Positions 1 through 10,594 of a DNA stretch of 64,000 nucleotides are shown piece by piece. The notes under the pieces are model-generated. The model searched no databases and was not told the DNA's origin. It saw only the letters and a program-made list of their open reading frames with translations. Positions within the stretch are counted from its first letter, which is position 1, and the number at the start of each line of letters is the position of its first letter. Origin of the DNA: Siphonodentalium dalli (Eukaryota > Mollusca > Scaphopoda > Gadilida > Siphonodentaliidae); assembly GCA_032622095.1 (NCBI GenBank), contig CP136068.1:7605314-7669313 (forward strand), read 5' to 3'. Both the position numbers and the translations under genes were made by a program.

Positions 1-192
1 GTGTCCTGATATATCAGGTTATTATCCTGATATATCAGGTTACGTATCCTAATATATCAGGTTATTATCCTGATATATCAGGTTAGGTATCCTGATATAT
101 CAGGTTACGTATCCTGATATATCAGGTTATTATCCTGATATATCAGGTTATTATCCTGATATATCAGGTTATGTATCCTGATATATCAGGTT
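1..192. repeat. Left arm: 9 copies of a 21-22 bp palindromic repeat
   Basis: Each unit carries the perfect 14-bp palindrome CCTGATATATCAGG followed by a short spacer of two kinds (TTATTAT or TTACGTAT), giving alternating 21 and 22 bp periods. One unit has a single change (CCTAATATATCAGG). The first unit is cut by the window edge. Confidence 0.9.
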
Positions 193-754
193 GTCTCGAC
201 CAATCCAGAATGTCGTCTTTCATTGGCGGAGGCTTGTGGTTGGTTCCATATTAAGTTTGGTGACGATAAGGATGAGTGATGTGGCATGTACATGTAGGCG
301 ATTAACCACACACCCCTCACCAAACTTCATACAAGCGTGTTTTGGGTCACCTCTGGGGATATCAAATGTTTCCGAATTTCGTTGAAAGCATTTCCGCACT
401 TTTGGATTTTAAACTTTGTATGACTAAATGATTTGGCACACAATACAGACCACATCTTTTATATAGTCCTTACTGAACTTCATATGGATCTTCTGGGAGA
501 TGGGAGCCACCAAAAATGTCATTGAAAAACATGGGAGGTATCCAATTATTACGCAATTCATGAAAAGAAAACATGGCCGCCAGCAGGATTTCATTCGCAC
601 ACCATGCATCCCTCATTTATTGGTGAAATGTTTTAAATGAAAACAAGAGATGGACTGTCGTCCGGTGCATACCCCCTTGTGGATTACCACCTAGTGTGGG
701 CATATCTATAACTTATGACTGCTATACTCAGACAGATTGGACCCAAAAAATCAG

Positions 755-1245
755 AATTTTCATATAAACAAAGATGAATAACTATAGAACAAAAAACAAA
801 ACAAAACAGTTGAATGTGCCATTAAATGTCCTCATATTGGTGAACATCCATACAAAATTTCATTGAGATCCGAGCATTACTGTTCAAGTTATGACCTGAA
901 CAGACATCGGATGGACCAAACAGCCAACATTTCCAGATAAACAAAGATGAATAACTCTAGTATGGAAAAGCGAAACAGAACAATGTGGAACCCTCTATTG
1001 AATGTCATCATACTAGTGAACATCCATACCACATTTCATTGAGATCCCAGCACAACTGTTGAAGTTACGACATGAACAGACACCAGACGGACCAAAAATC
1101 CAAAATTTCCAGATAAACAATGATGAATAACTCTAGAATGGAAAATCCGAAGTTATGACATGAACAGACATCGGACGGACGTACTGACGGACGCACATAC
1201 AGACGCACGGACGGACGGAAAAATGGGGTATAACAATATCATCTA
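755..1245. repeat. Three diverged ~175-bp units ending in an ACGG-rich tract
   Basis: The phrase GATGAATAACT recurs at 772, 948 and 1122 (spacing 176 and 174), each time with shared flanking text about CATTTCATTGAGATCC and CAGACATCGGACGGACC. The unit ends in an ACGG-rich microsatellite-like stretch (about 1170-1219). It lies inside the foldback element, either as cargo or as an earlier insertion. Confidence 0.7.
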
Positions 1246-1494
1246 CAGAATACAAGCCCATTGCGTACATTATTGTAACTTTTTGACTTTCCTTCTTCTA
1301 TAGGAGTCCTTTATCATTATATTGACAGCTCAGCATGAAATTAACACATACCAACGTTGAGCTACAGTGTCATTGACACTTTCATTTGAACTTATTATCT
1401 AATCATTTCCGAAGGGAACTACTCGTCAATGATTATTTAGTATAGAAAGGATTAATAATGGACTGGTCATCGCTCAGTGGATGGTTCGGTTCTT

Positions 1495-1620
1495 GCTAAC
1501 ACTTCCGTGACTGGGGCTCCTTGAAATTTTGCAAAAACCTGTGCCAATGAACTCTTTTATATATGCGAGTCTCCTACTGGTAGCCTCGCATATATAAGAG
1601 CATATACATTGGCCTAACAA
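1495..1620. repeat. Dispersed repeat with a TATATGCGAG hairpin
   Basis: Positions 1553-1603 form a hairpin (TATATATGCGAG ... CTCGCATATATAA). The stretch to its left (CACTTCCGTGACTGGGGCTCC, then CCTGTGCCAATG) reappears reverse-complemented at 55.33-55.50 kb beside an equivalent hairpin, so this is a dispersed family rather than a chance stem. Confidence 0.6.
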
Positions 1621-1687
1621 TATTGACTAAGAATCCAACCAACCACAAGCCTCCGCCAATGAGACGACACTCTGGATTGGTCGAGAC

Positions 1688-2029
1688 ATAACCTGATATA
1701 TCGGGATAATAACCTGATATATCAGGATACGTAACCTGATATATCAGGATAATAACCTGATATATCAGGATACGTAACCTGATATATCAGGATACGTAAC
1801 CTGATATATCAGGATACGTAACCTGATATATCAGGATACGTAACCTCATATATCAAGATAATAACCTGATATATCAGGATACGTAACCTGATATATCAGG
1901 ATACGTAACCTGATATATCAGGATAATAACCTGATATATCAGGATACTAACCTGATATATCAGGATAATAACCTGATATATCAGGATACTAACCTGATAT
2001 ATCAGGATAGGTAACCTGATATATCAGGA
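1688..2029. repeat. Right arm: ~16 copies of the 21-22 bp palindromic repeat
   Basis: Same unit as the left arm, read in the opposite orientation (AACCTGATATATCAGGATA), with the same two spacer types in irregular order. About 16 copies against 9 at the left, so the arms have expanded or contracted independently. Unit changes include CCTGATATATCGGG and CCTCATATATCAAG. Confidence 0.9.
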
Positions 2030-2530
2030 AACTAACTGAAGAGGAGGTGGCGGTTCCAGGCCGCCGTAGATTTCGACGAAGCGGACCGAATTTGCGAAAC
2101 ATGGAATGAAATCGACAATTATTTACTGTACTTCTTCTGTCAGACGAGCGCGCCCTATTCTACGAGAACATGTCACCCAATCTGTTAAACATCCCCAACG
2201 AGAAACTATTTAAACAAATAATGATCAGCAGCGACTCAAAAACTATGCGGGCTTTGGGGCACACTTTGTCCACTATGGATTGAAAAAGAAAGGGGTTTGG
2301 CAACAGAGTAACGACTCTTAAATCGAGTACAACAAAAAAGGAACAAAGATTCTTCGACTTGAGACCATGTCAGTGTTGCCAGTATCAACTCTGAATGGTA
2401 TGTTTGCCAATCATCTACATATATTATCTGAACGTATGATAGGCATATACCGGTATAACATATGTATATTGTCATATATAAGCATATACCGCCATATATC
2501 ATTGTTGTTACATTGTACTTAACTTTGTTT
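2030..2530. other. No gene seen
   Basis: Short open frames on either strand have no recognisable domain. Nothing beyond mixed-composition sequence was identified. Confidence 0.5.
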
Positions 2531-2608
2531 CATGTAATCCGTCCATTTTGTCTTGTTATTCTGTGTTCATGTACATTTGACCATATATGGTGTAACGTAC
2601 AAATAAAC

Positions 2609-2648
<40 letters not shown>
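2531..2648 (+). repeat. Retroposon-like 3' end with AATAAA and (GATT)n tail
   Basis: A T-rich stretch leads to CATATATGGTGTAACGTAC, an AATAAA hexamer at 2602-2607 and about nine GATT units (2611-2647). A short-period tail after a polyadenylation-like signal is typical of the 3' end of some non-LTR retroposons and their SINEs. No coding part was found upstream, so family is unknown. Confidence 0.5.
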
Positions 2649-2649
<1 letters not shown>

Positions 2650-3407
2650 AAGTCATGTGTTTATTCGTGTTGTTTTCCAGCCTGTGTTCGAGAAAATAAT
2701 CCCATAACGGGCTTATTTTAATGAGCGAAATAAGCTCATATTGGAATTATTAAGACTCATTATATATGTATGCTATATTTGAACCTAAAACAAGGATGTT
2801 AAAACAGTCCAATGTGGGATTATTTCCATAAGAAATAAGCCCATATTGGTATTATTTAATCCACCTTTATTCATCGCAACATATATTCACGTAAAAATAG
2901 GTTCATATTGGACCTAAAGATTCACATAGGTTCATATTGGACTTATTCGATTCTGAAATAAACCCACAGTGAACTACTACCCGCTATTCAGCTAAATGGC
3001 ATGGGCCACAGTTAAAACACATTTTAAAGAGCGTGAGTCTGGTATGTCGTGTCGATGAAAACATTGAGGTTAAATAATGCCAGTATGAGCTTAATTCGCT
3101 CATTAAAATAAGCCCGTTATGTGCTTATTTTTATGAGAACAGGATGAAACATGTCCTCGTGCAAATAGGTTCATATTGGACCTACATGTAACTATTCACA
3201 GGTTTATGTTGGAACTATCTGATTATGAAATAAGTACATACTGAGTCCCTTATTCCGTTGAATGGCGCCAAACACCTTACAAAGAGCGTAGCTTTGGTAA
3301 GTTGTGTTTATGAAAAAAGGCAGATTAAATCATTCCGATATGGGCTCATTTCGTATGTAAATAGTCCCATATTGTACTGTGTTTTAAACAGACTGTTCCC
3401 CAAAATT

Positions 3408-3551
3408 CCGCACATTATCTGCTTATAAATAATTTATTTTAGGTAGATAATCTGATTAGAATGTCCTCATTTTCAGTCCATAATGTGCTGAAAATGAGGA
3501 TATTTTAATCATATTATCGACTCATAATTGGGCAATTCAGATTATGTGCGG
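3408..3551. repeat. Small foldback repeat, copy 1 (intact arms)
   Basis: Outer arms CCGCACATTATCTG and CAGATTATGTGCGG enclose a second stem around GTCCTCATTTTCAG / CTGAAAATGAGGAT. Related copies lie at 4667-4790 and 6312-6470. Confidence 0.65.
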
Positions 3552-4666
3552 ACAATCACACAACTAAGCCAACCCATAACTTTTCAGATGTACGCTATTT
3601 AAAGACATAATATGGATTTGTTCGGGTATGTGAAACTGATAAGTTAGCATTCAGGCGCTATGTCAACTGGAGGAATGTAACATTTTAGTAACATATGGCA
3701 ATAGTCCCATATTGTACTGCTTTAAAAGCCGAGATTTAGGTCAATATAGAGCTTATATATATTGCGATTAAATAATGCCAAAATTATCGCTCGTTAAAAT
3801 ACGGCCGTTAAGTGCTTATTTTCACGAAAATAGCTTGACATCTGCATGGCAAGTGTTGAGTTGTTTAATCGTGTTGTTTTCCAGCCTGTTGACGTGAAAA
3901 TAAGCACACCACGTGCCTATCTCATATTGTTATGTGCTTATTTTCATGAGAACAGGGTGACGTCTGCATGGTAAGTCTTGAGTTGGTTTATTTGTGTTGT
4001 GCCACAACACGAATTGCTAAAATAAGCATGACGAGCTTATCGCATATTGAAATATCTATATAGGGCTGTTATAATAACCAGCGTTTAGGCCCATATGAAG
4101 CTTATTTAGTTTTCAAATAATTGCAGTTTGCAGTCTGTTTTCGTGAAAATAAACACAAAACAGGACTTATTTTAATGAGCGAAATAAGCTCATACAGAGG
4201 TATAATTTAACTTAATATGTATACATGTACGCTATATATATGGACCTATAGACGCGGCTTTTTAAACAGACAATATCAGACTGTTCTATCGAACTAGTCC
4301 CATATTGGTATTATTCAATCTAATTTGTTTTCAGCGCAACATATCCTCATGTAAATATGTTCATATTTGACCTTTAAGTATTCACATAGGTTCTTTTGAT
4401 TCTGATATAAGTCCACAGTAAGCTTATATCCATTATTCGGTTGAATGGCGAGGGCAGCATTGACTATATTAAGAGCTTGAATCTGGTAGGTTGTGTCGAT
4501 GAAAAAAGCTAGATTAATATGGGTTTATTTCAGTAAAAACAATACAATTAGGGTAGCTTTGGTAAGTAAGTGATAAACTAAGGTAGAAAAAATAATGCCA
4601 ATATGGGCTTATTTCTTATATAAATAGTCCCATATTGTACCGTTTTAAACAGCCTGTTCCCCACAT

Positions 4667-4790
4667 TCCCGCACATTATCTGCTTATATAAAAAGTAAAT
4701 ATTCTAGGTAGATAATATGCTTATGAACGCTCTCATTTTGAGTCGATAATGTGCTGAAAATTATACCAAATTAGTCACAGCTTATCAGAT
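4667..4790. repeat. Small foldback repeat, copy 2 (right arm lost)
   Basis: Shares CCCGCACATTATCTGCTTAT, then GGTAGATAATATGCTTA and GTCGATAATGTGCTGAAAAT with the copies at 3408 and 6312. The closing right arm is not recognisable. Confidence 0.55.
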
Positions 4791-6311
4791 GTACGCACTT
4801 TAAAGACATATTATGGACTTGTACGGGTATGTGAAACTGATAAGTTAGCATTCAGGCGCTATGTCAAGTAAATCGACCGTACCTCTCCATAGAAATCATC
4901 GTCTGAACTACGCTCAATTGTAAATATTTACTTCTGGAATCGGGACTATTGGCGACAATACGGGCTTATATCATATTATTATGTGCCTATTTTCACGAGA
5001 ACAGTCTTGAGTTGGTTTATTTGTGTTGTATTCCACAACACAAATTGCAAAAATAATCATAAGATGTTCTTATCGCATATTGAAATATCCCATATAGGGC
5101 TGTTATAATAATCAAATAATCAAATAATGACAATATGCAGCTTGTTATCGTAAAAATAAGCTCATAACGGGCTTATTTTAATGAGCGAATTAAGCTCATA
5201 CTGCCATTATTGAACCTAAACGCGATTTTTAAAGCAGTCAAATGTTGGACTATTTCTATGTAAGCCCATATTGGTATTATTTAATCTACTTTTTTTCATC
5301 TCAACATATCCTCAGGTTTATATTGGACCTAAATATTCACACAGTTCATATTGGACTTATTTTATTCTGAAATAAGCCCACGGTGAGCGTATACCAGTTA
5401 TTCCGTAGAATGGCGCGGGCCACAGTGAAAATACCTTCTAAAGAGCGTGAATCTAGTAAGTTATCTCGATGAGAATAGGTAGATAGATTAAATAGTGCCA
5501 ATATGGGCATATTTCGTATGGAAATAGTCCCATGTTAGACTGTCTTAAAACCCGCATTTTCTGTCCATATCGTATACTGCGGTTAAATAATGGCAATATT
5601 TAGTTCATAATAACATGGCGTTTATGTGCTTATTTTCACGAGAACAGTCTGCATGTTGACATTATTTGAAAACTGAAATACGCTCCATAAGGCCTAAACG
5701 CTAGTTATTAAAACAGCCTTACATGTACATGTATATATATGGGTTATTTCAATATGAGGAAAATCCGTATTGTGCTATTTTCACGTGAACACGATTAAAC
5801 AACTCAAGACTTGTCATGCTGTTCTCATGAAAATAAGTACAAAACGGACATATTTTAATGCGCGATATAAGCTGATATTGGAATTATTTTGCCACAATAT
5901 ACGCTCAATATGGATCTAACACACTGTTTTTATAAATAAAACAGTACAATATGGGATTATTTCCATACATATCAAGCCCAAATTGAAATGATTTAATCTG
6001 CCTCTTTTCATCGACACGACTTACCAATTTCACGATCTTTATAATGTTTTCACTGCGGCCATAACGGAATAACGATTTAAGCTCACTATGGAGTTATTTC
6101 ATAATCAAATTATTTCAAATATCAACCTATGCGAATAGCTACATGTAGGTCCAATTTGAACCTATTTGCACGACGATGTGTTTCATCCTGTTCTCGTAAA
6201 AATAAGCACATAACGCTGCGAAACGGGCTTATTTTAATGAGCGAATTAAGCTCCCATTGTCATTATTTAACAACCTAAACTTGTTTATCGACATGCAGCC
6301 TGTTCTCCCGA

Positions 6312-6470
6312 AAACCCGCAGATTATCTGCTTATACATAAACATTTTTAGGTAGATAATATGCTTAGAATCTCATAAATTTAAGTCGATAATGTGCTGAA
6401 AATGAGACAATTTTAGTTACATTTATCGACTGCCAATGAGTCGATTGTAATCAGATTGTGTGCAGAAAAT
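6312..6470. repeat. Small foldback repeat, copy 3
   Basis: Shares CGCAGATTATCTGCTTATA, GGTAGATAATATGCTTAGA and CAGATTGTGTGCAGAAAAT with the copies at 3408 and 4667. The arms are diverged but still complementary. Confidence 0.6.
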
Positions 6471-6842
6471 GACACAAATAAGCCAACTCACGGCTTTCAT
6501 GTGTATGTTCTTTATAGCATGTGTTTTCAATGTGGCCGCGCCATAAAACGAAATGACGGATATGATCTATTATCTGCTTATTTCACAATAAAATGTACCT
6601 ATTTCACATTATAGGCCGATTATGTGCCTATTTGAGGGAGGATATGTTGCGACACGACATACCAGATTCACGCTCTTTATAATGTGTTTTAACTGCGGAT
6701 CGCTTCATTCAACTAAATAACAGGTATAAACTCACTAATGGCTTATTTCCGAATCAATTAAGTCCATTGAAACATATGTTAATATGTATGCCCAATATGA
6801 ACCTATTTTCGCGCGGATAAGTTGCGATGAAAAACGGTAGAT

Positions 6843-7329
6843 TTAAAGGTACTCAATCCGTAAAGAGGGTCCCCATCTCAACAGATTCCAACAACAACAA
6901 TCCGATCAGAGGGTCCTATAATACTATTTCGTTGGCTTTGGGGGTAAAAAATATTTGATTCGAGTCGAGGAACCCATCAAACAAAGCTCAGAGTTATTAG
7001 ATATTGATTTTTGAAATTTGTTAATTGCTCGAGATGAGTACTAATAACTGCCGTCAATTTGGTAACCTGCTCGAGATTTTACGCCAAAACTCTATTCAAT
7101 CAGACAAGGATGGATAACTATATAATCAAGTGGTAATAATAACGAAATTTTGACTGTCTTCTGGGCCAGAAAGAATTCCCGATAATGAAAAATAATAGAT
7201 TTCTAAAATCGATATCTAACAAATCTGAGCTTTGATGGGTGACTTCCTCGACTCGAATCAAATATTTTTGACCCCCGAAGCCATTGAAATAGTAATTGAC
7301 AGGAGTTTTATCGGATTGAGTACCTTTAA
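6843..7329. mobile_element. TTAA-flanked MITE, copy 1
   Basis: Long terminal inverted repeats begin TTAAAGGTACTCAATCC (left) and end GGATTGAGTACCTTTAA (right). Inner arm text includes TTGGCTTTGGGGGTAAAAA and, in reverse, CCCCCGAAGCCATTGAAAT, giving arms of well over 100 bp. Removing the element leaves GGTAGATTTAATAATGACAA, close to text occurring elsewhere in the surrounding mosaic (for example near 5485), which supports a TTAA target duplication. No transposase is encoded. TTAA targets are known for piggyBac-type transposases, but the superfamily is inference. Confidence 0.75.
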
Positions 7330-7600
7330 TAATGACAATATGGGAGATAGTCCCATATTGGACTGTTTTATAAACTGAGTTTTGGGTCCATATAGAGCGT
7401 ATATTGTGATTAAATAATACCAATAGGGGCTTATATCGCTCATTAAAATAAGACCGTTACGTGCTTATTTTTATGGAAACCATACATGTACTCCCATAGT
7501 GTACGTTTATCTCCACACAGAGCCTATATTGATATGAGCTTATTTCGCTCATTAAAATAAGCCGGGAGTGTGGCTATTTTCACGAGAACAGGCTGTGAAG
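7330..7600. repeat. Continuation of the GCTTATTT mosaic
   Basis: The text resumes with GACAATATGGGAGATAGTCC and two reverse-orientation core blocks (about 7428 and 7537), as in 2.7-6.8 kb. Confidence 0.65.
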
Positions 7601-8015
7601 TAGCATATACATGTACTATACATTCCTTTTTCATATACATATGTTGTACTTCCGTATATATTCATATTAAAATATTCTTCATATTTCATACAGAATACTA
7701 TATCATTATGTCCATGCAGTGTATCACAACTACAATTTACCATATCTTATCCTAATTTAATTAAAGGTTTAAACCAAAACATAGTTCGTACTTTAATTGG
7801 GTCGGGTTGTTCCGGGTCGCTCGGTGTCGGTTGTGCCTGGGGCGGATGGTCCCGTTCCTGTATATACAAGTATATACCCTGTATATACAAGTATATACAT
7901 GTGTATATAGTACATCTGACTACAGACCGACTCGGGACCACAGGGACAACTCGCGCGGGCGTATGTTAGGGTGGGTTGTCCAGATTTTCCGGGGCTGGTT
8001 GTCTCACGTTTTTAT
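7601..8015. other. No gene; TATATAC-rich patch
   Basis: Contains a short repeat of GTATATACAAGTATATAC at about 7859-7908. Nothing else recognised. Confidence 0.5.
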
Positions 8016-8017
8016 TA

Positions 8018-8400
8018 GCTCACCTGAGACGAAGTCTCCGGTGGAGCTATTGTCATCACTCTTCGTCCGTCGTCCGTCCATCGTCCGTCCGTCCGTCCAT
8101 CCGTCCGTCTACAATTCTTTGAACATCTTCTCCTCTGGAACCATGAAACCGAATGGGTTCATATTTGGTGTGTATGTTTCCTAGGTGACTCTCATTCAGA
8201 TTTGTTCAAATGAGGACACTGGGTCAAATAGTTGCGAAGCCAGGGCCATAACTCTTTGCCACCATAGTAATTCTTACAACGACTTCTCAAATTTCATTGG
8301 GCCGAATGGGTCCTTGGGGGACTGTTATTCAGATTTGTTCAAATGAGGTCACTGGATCGAATGTGGGCGGAGCCAGTGACGTAACTAAAAAACAATTTAA
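8018..8400 (+). repeat. Dispersed invertebrate repeat with GTCC-rich tract, copy A
   Basis: Begins AGCTCACCTGAGACGAAG with a short internal hairpin (CTCACCTGAGAC / GTCTCCGGTGGAG), followed by a CGTCCGTC-rich run (8063-8108) and the phrase TTCCTAGGTGACTCTCATTC ... GGGCCATAACTCTTTGCC. Copy B (9320-9650) shares the order of these phrases. From memory, repeats of this kind are abundant in mollusc and some deuterostome genomes. That is family knowledge, unchecked here. Confidence 0.65.
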
Positions 8401-8799
8401 TTAAGATTTTTTGAATTTTCACCTTGCTCAATTTAACAAACAAAAAAATTAGTTTTTAAACATTTTATAAAATTTGAAAAAAGTGACACCATTATAACAT
8501 CTGCAGAGTTATGAAACTTTAATCTTTAATGAAATTACAGAAATATTCCATTACCCATCCCTCATCCCATATGGCCCAGACCCACCCCACCCTGCAGTGG
8601 CCTGCACCCAACCAACATCCCTTCCAACGGATATCATCTCCAGCTTCCAACTTTAATACCTGTTCTATTAAAGTTGCAGATATATCTTTGTGGATAGACA
8701 GAGAGAGACACATGTCATTAATCTAGATTACAATAAAATGTCATCTGGCAGCTTGTGTAAACATTACTGCTAGCAATTTTAAACAAACTGCCTGAATTT
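8401..8799. other. No gene seen
   Basis: AT-rich sequence with short chance frames on both strands and no domain signal. Confidence 0.5.
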
Positions 8800-9222
8800 A
8801 GTGTCTGACATTTGCATAATGAGGTCCCCAGATGGTGAATTTAGTGTTGCAACCCTGTACAGCAGGCTAGCATCACCAAATACACCCTCCATGGACCTAA
8901 TTCTGCATAGGCATCATCTTCTGAGAAGTATCTTAAGTATCAAATTGAAATTTTGTTTTAGTTACTTTTTTACTTTTTCCCTTCTGTTCAGTTTCTATGC
9001 CCCCCCTAATTTGCAGAAGATAAAATGCATAATTGAGGTGCTCAATGGGTGTGCATTACAAACTTCAACTTTAGAACTTAAATCTGTTCCTATATAGGTT
9101 TCCCATGGCTGGTGAGGCCTAATCAGACTGAGGATGAATCTGGTGATGCTAGCACACCATGCGGAATATTGTCATTAAATTCACCATTTGGGGACCTCAT
9201 TCTGCAAATGTCTGACACACTA
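8800..9222. mobile_element. Foldback family with AATGAGGTCCCCA arms, copy 1
   Basis: Left arm GTGTCTGACATTTGCATAAT-GAGGTCCCC pairs with right arm GGGGACCTCATTCTGCAAAT-GTCTGACAC, continuing inward through GGTGAATTTAGTG and TGCTAGCATCACC/GGTGATGCTAGC. Copies at 9655-9772 and 30149-30406 share arms and interior. No reading frame in it looks functional. Confidence 0.75.
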
Positions 9223-9330
9223 TATGCAGACATGGCTGGCATATTATTTTCTTAACCACCGCTTATCCAGATGAAATCATACCCTGATTTTTCAAAGAAA
9301 CATTGGGGGGGGGGTATATTGGATTGAATT
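9150..9330. repeat. Segment duplicated at 9690-9880
   Basis: From GTCATTAAATTCACC through ATTATTTTCTTAACCAC and GAAATCATACCCT to a poly-G run and GGTATATTG, this ~180-bp segment is repeated about 545 bp downstream with moderate divergence. The duplication covers the right arm of the foldback element and its unique flank. Confidence 0.7.
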
Positions 9331-9650
9331 TGTCTTATGTCTGTCAGGCGGTCCTTCCACTCGTCTGTCTGTTGGGATGTCTATCCATCCGTCTATCAAC
9401 AATTGTTTTCTTCTCCATATTAAAGACCAAATATGTTTATATATTTCAGTGTGCATGTTCCCTAGGTGACTCACAATCAGATTTGTTCAAATAAGTTCAT
9501 CATATCAAATAGGTGCGAAGCTAGGGCCATAACTCTTTCCCTCCATAGTAAATCTCAAAATTTCTTCTCAAGAACCATTGAGCCTATATTAGCTTATATT
9601 TGGTATGGATGGGCCTTGGGTGACCGGGTTCAGATTTGTTCAAATTTGGT
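9320..9650 (+). repeat. Dispersed invertebrate repeat, copy B
   Basis: Diverged copy of 8018-8400: GTCT/GTCC-rich tract at 9345-9400, TTCCCTAGGTGACTCACAAT, GCTAGGGCCATAACTCTTTC and a final TCAGATTTGTTCAAAT. The opening hairpin is missing, so the copy is truncated. Confidence 0.6.
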
Positions 9651-9654
9651 CATT

Positions 9655-9772
9655 TTAGGAAATGAGGTCCCCATAGGGTGAATTCGTTGATGCTTTTCCA
9701 CCTTGGGGAATAGTGTCATTAAATTCACCTTTTGTGGACCTCATTCTGCAAAGATCAGACATACTAAATACA
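9655..9772. mobile_element. Foldback family with AATGAGGTCCCCA arms, copy 2 (short)
   Basis: Arms AATGAGGTCCCCATAGGGTG and CTTTTGTGGACCTCATTCTG lie almost back to back, so most of the interior seen at 8800-9222 is missing. Confidence 0.65.
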
Positions 9773-9880
9773 GACTTGGCTGTTCCAATATTATTTTCTT
9801 AACCACGTACCACTTATCCAGGTGAAATCATACCCTATTGGATATTGGGGGGGGGGGGTATATTGATATTACTAGATGAA

Positions 9881-10590
9881 TGGATCCCATAGATGGGGAT
9901 TCACATTTGTTCTAATAGGGACAGAGATAAGAGATTTAACTCTCCTATATCCTTGTACTAGTTGTAAATTCAACATAAGAGGGGTGTGCAAAATGATTTC
10001 TGTGAACTTAGTACTGTGGTATGGTTGTCTTCTGTAAAATGTAAGAGGTTGGAGATTTGTCAGTGGTGTGCAATTAGAAATTTCAAGTTGAAGAGCCCTG
10101 CTCATCGGAGAACCTCCATCTATGTCCATGTTTAGAACTACTTGTCTTAAGTGATATTGTCACGTACTGACTCTTGTAGTCTTCAGAGTCCCATTCTTCT
10201 CAGTCTTTACAGTCTGGTGAGCGACCCACAGGCATTGACTGTCTTGTTAAATATTTGTTGTCATCTTCACATTTTTTGTTTATTTATTCTTGGAAATGTA
10301 ATTTTCATATTTTAAGACACTACTATATTACACGATTTGATATCCCAATATATTATTATCTTAAATTATTTGCCATCGTTTTGTCGACGTAATCGGTAGT
10401 ATACGGATGGCGACGAGGTCGGTATTTGAGATTGGACACCTGAGAACTATCTGAATATGAACACCAAGTAACAGTCTGTTTATGTGAAACTGAGCTTATT
10501 TTAAAATTGCGCGAAATAAGCTCATGTTGGCAATATTTGAAAACTTAAATAAGCTCTATATGGGCCTAAATGAATAGCGTACAGGAAGGT
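9881..10590. other. No gene; one GCTTATTT core block at its right end
   Basis: Mixed sequence. At 10490-10570 a core block of the 2.7-7.6 kb mosaic recurs (GAGCTTATTTTAAAATTGCG followed by AAATAAGCTCATG). Confidence 0.5.
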
Positions 10591-10594
10591 TACA

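Larger units (their letters stand above)
1..2029. mobile_element. Foldback-type DNA element with palindromic tandem arms (left end cut by window)
   Basis: Two arrays of a 21-22 bp repeat face each other in opposite orientation (1-192 and 1688-2029). Immediately inside them lies a second inverted repeat of about 57 bp (193-250 against 1633-1687, containing TCTCGACCAATCCAGA). Long arms of subterminal tandem repeats around a unique centre are the layout of foldback elements. No transposase-like reading frame is visible in the centre, so it would be non-autonomous. The left end is outside the window, so no target-site duplication can be checked. Element class is inference; the inverted symmetry is directly seen. 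Confidence 0.7.
2690..6841. repeat. 4-kb mosaic of decayed inverted repeats built on a GCTTATTT core
   Basis: A near-palindromic block, GGGCTTATTTT-AATGAGCG-AAATAAGCTC, recurs at about 2708, 4165, 5166, 5847 and 6224 in one orientation and at about 3086, 3788, 7428 and 7537 in the other. Around it recur AATAATGCCAATATGGGC, TAAATAGTCCCATATTG and TGGTAAGTTGTGTCGATGA. Order and orientation vary, so this looks like nested and rearranged old foldback elements, not a simple tandem array. No coding sequence was seen. Confidence 0.7.

Noticed and set aside
1-2029. CRISPR array
   Set aside because: Regular short palindromic repeats, but spacers are only 7-8 bp and not unique, the arrays are mirrored, and the context is eukaryotic with no cas genes.
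7118-7443. Minus-strand frames of 60-100 codons
   Set aside because: They lie across the terminal inverted repeat of the TTAA MITE and the GCTTATTT mosaic, with no domain.
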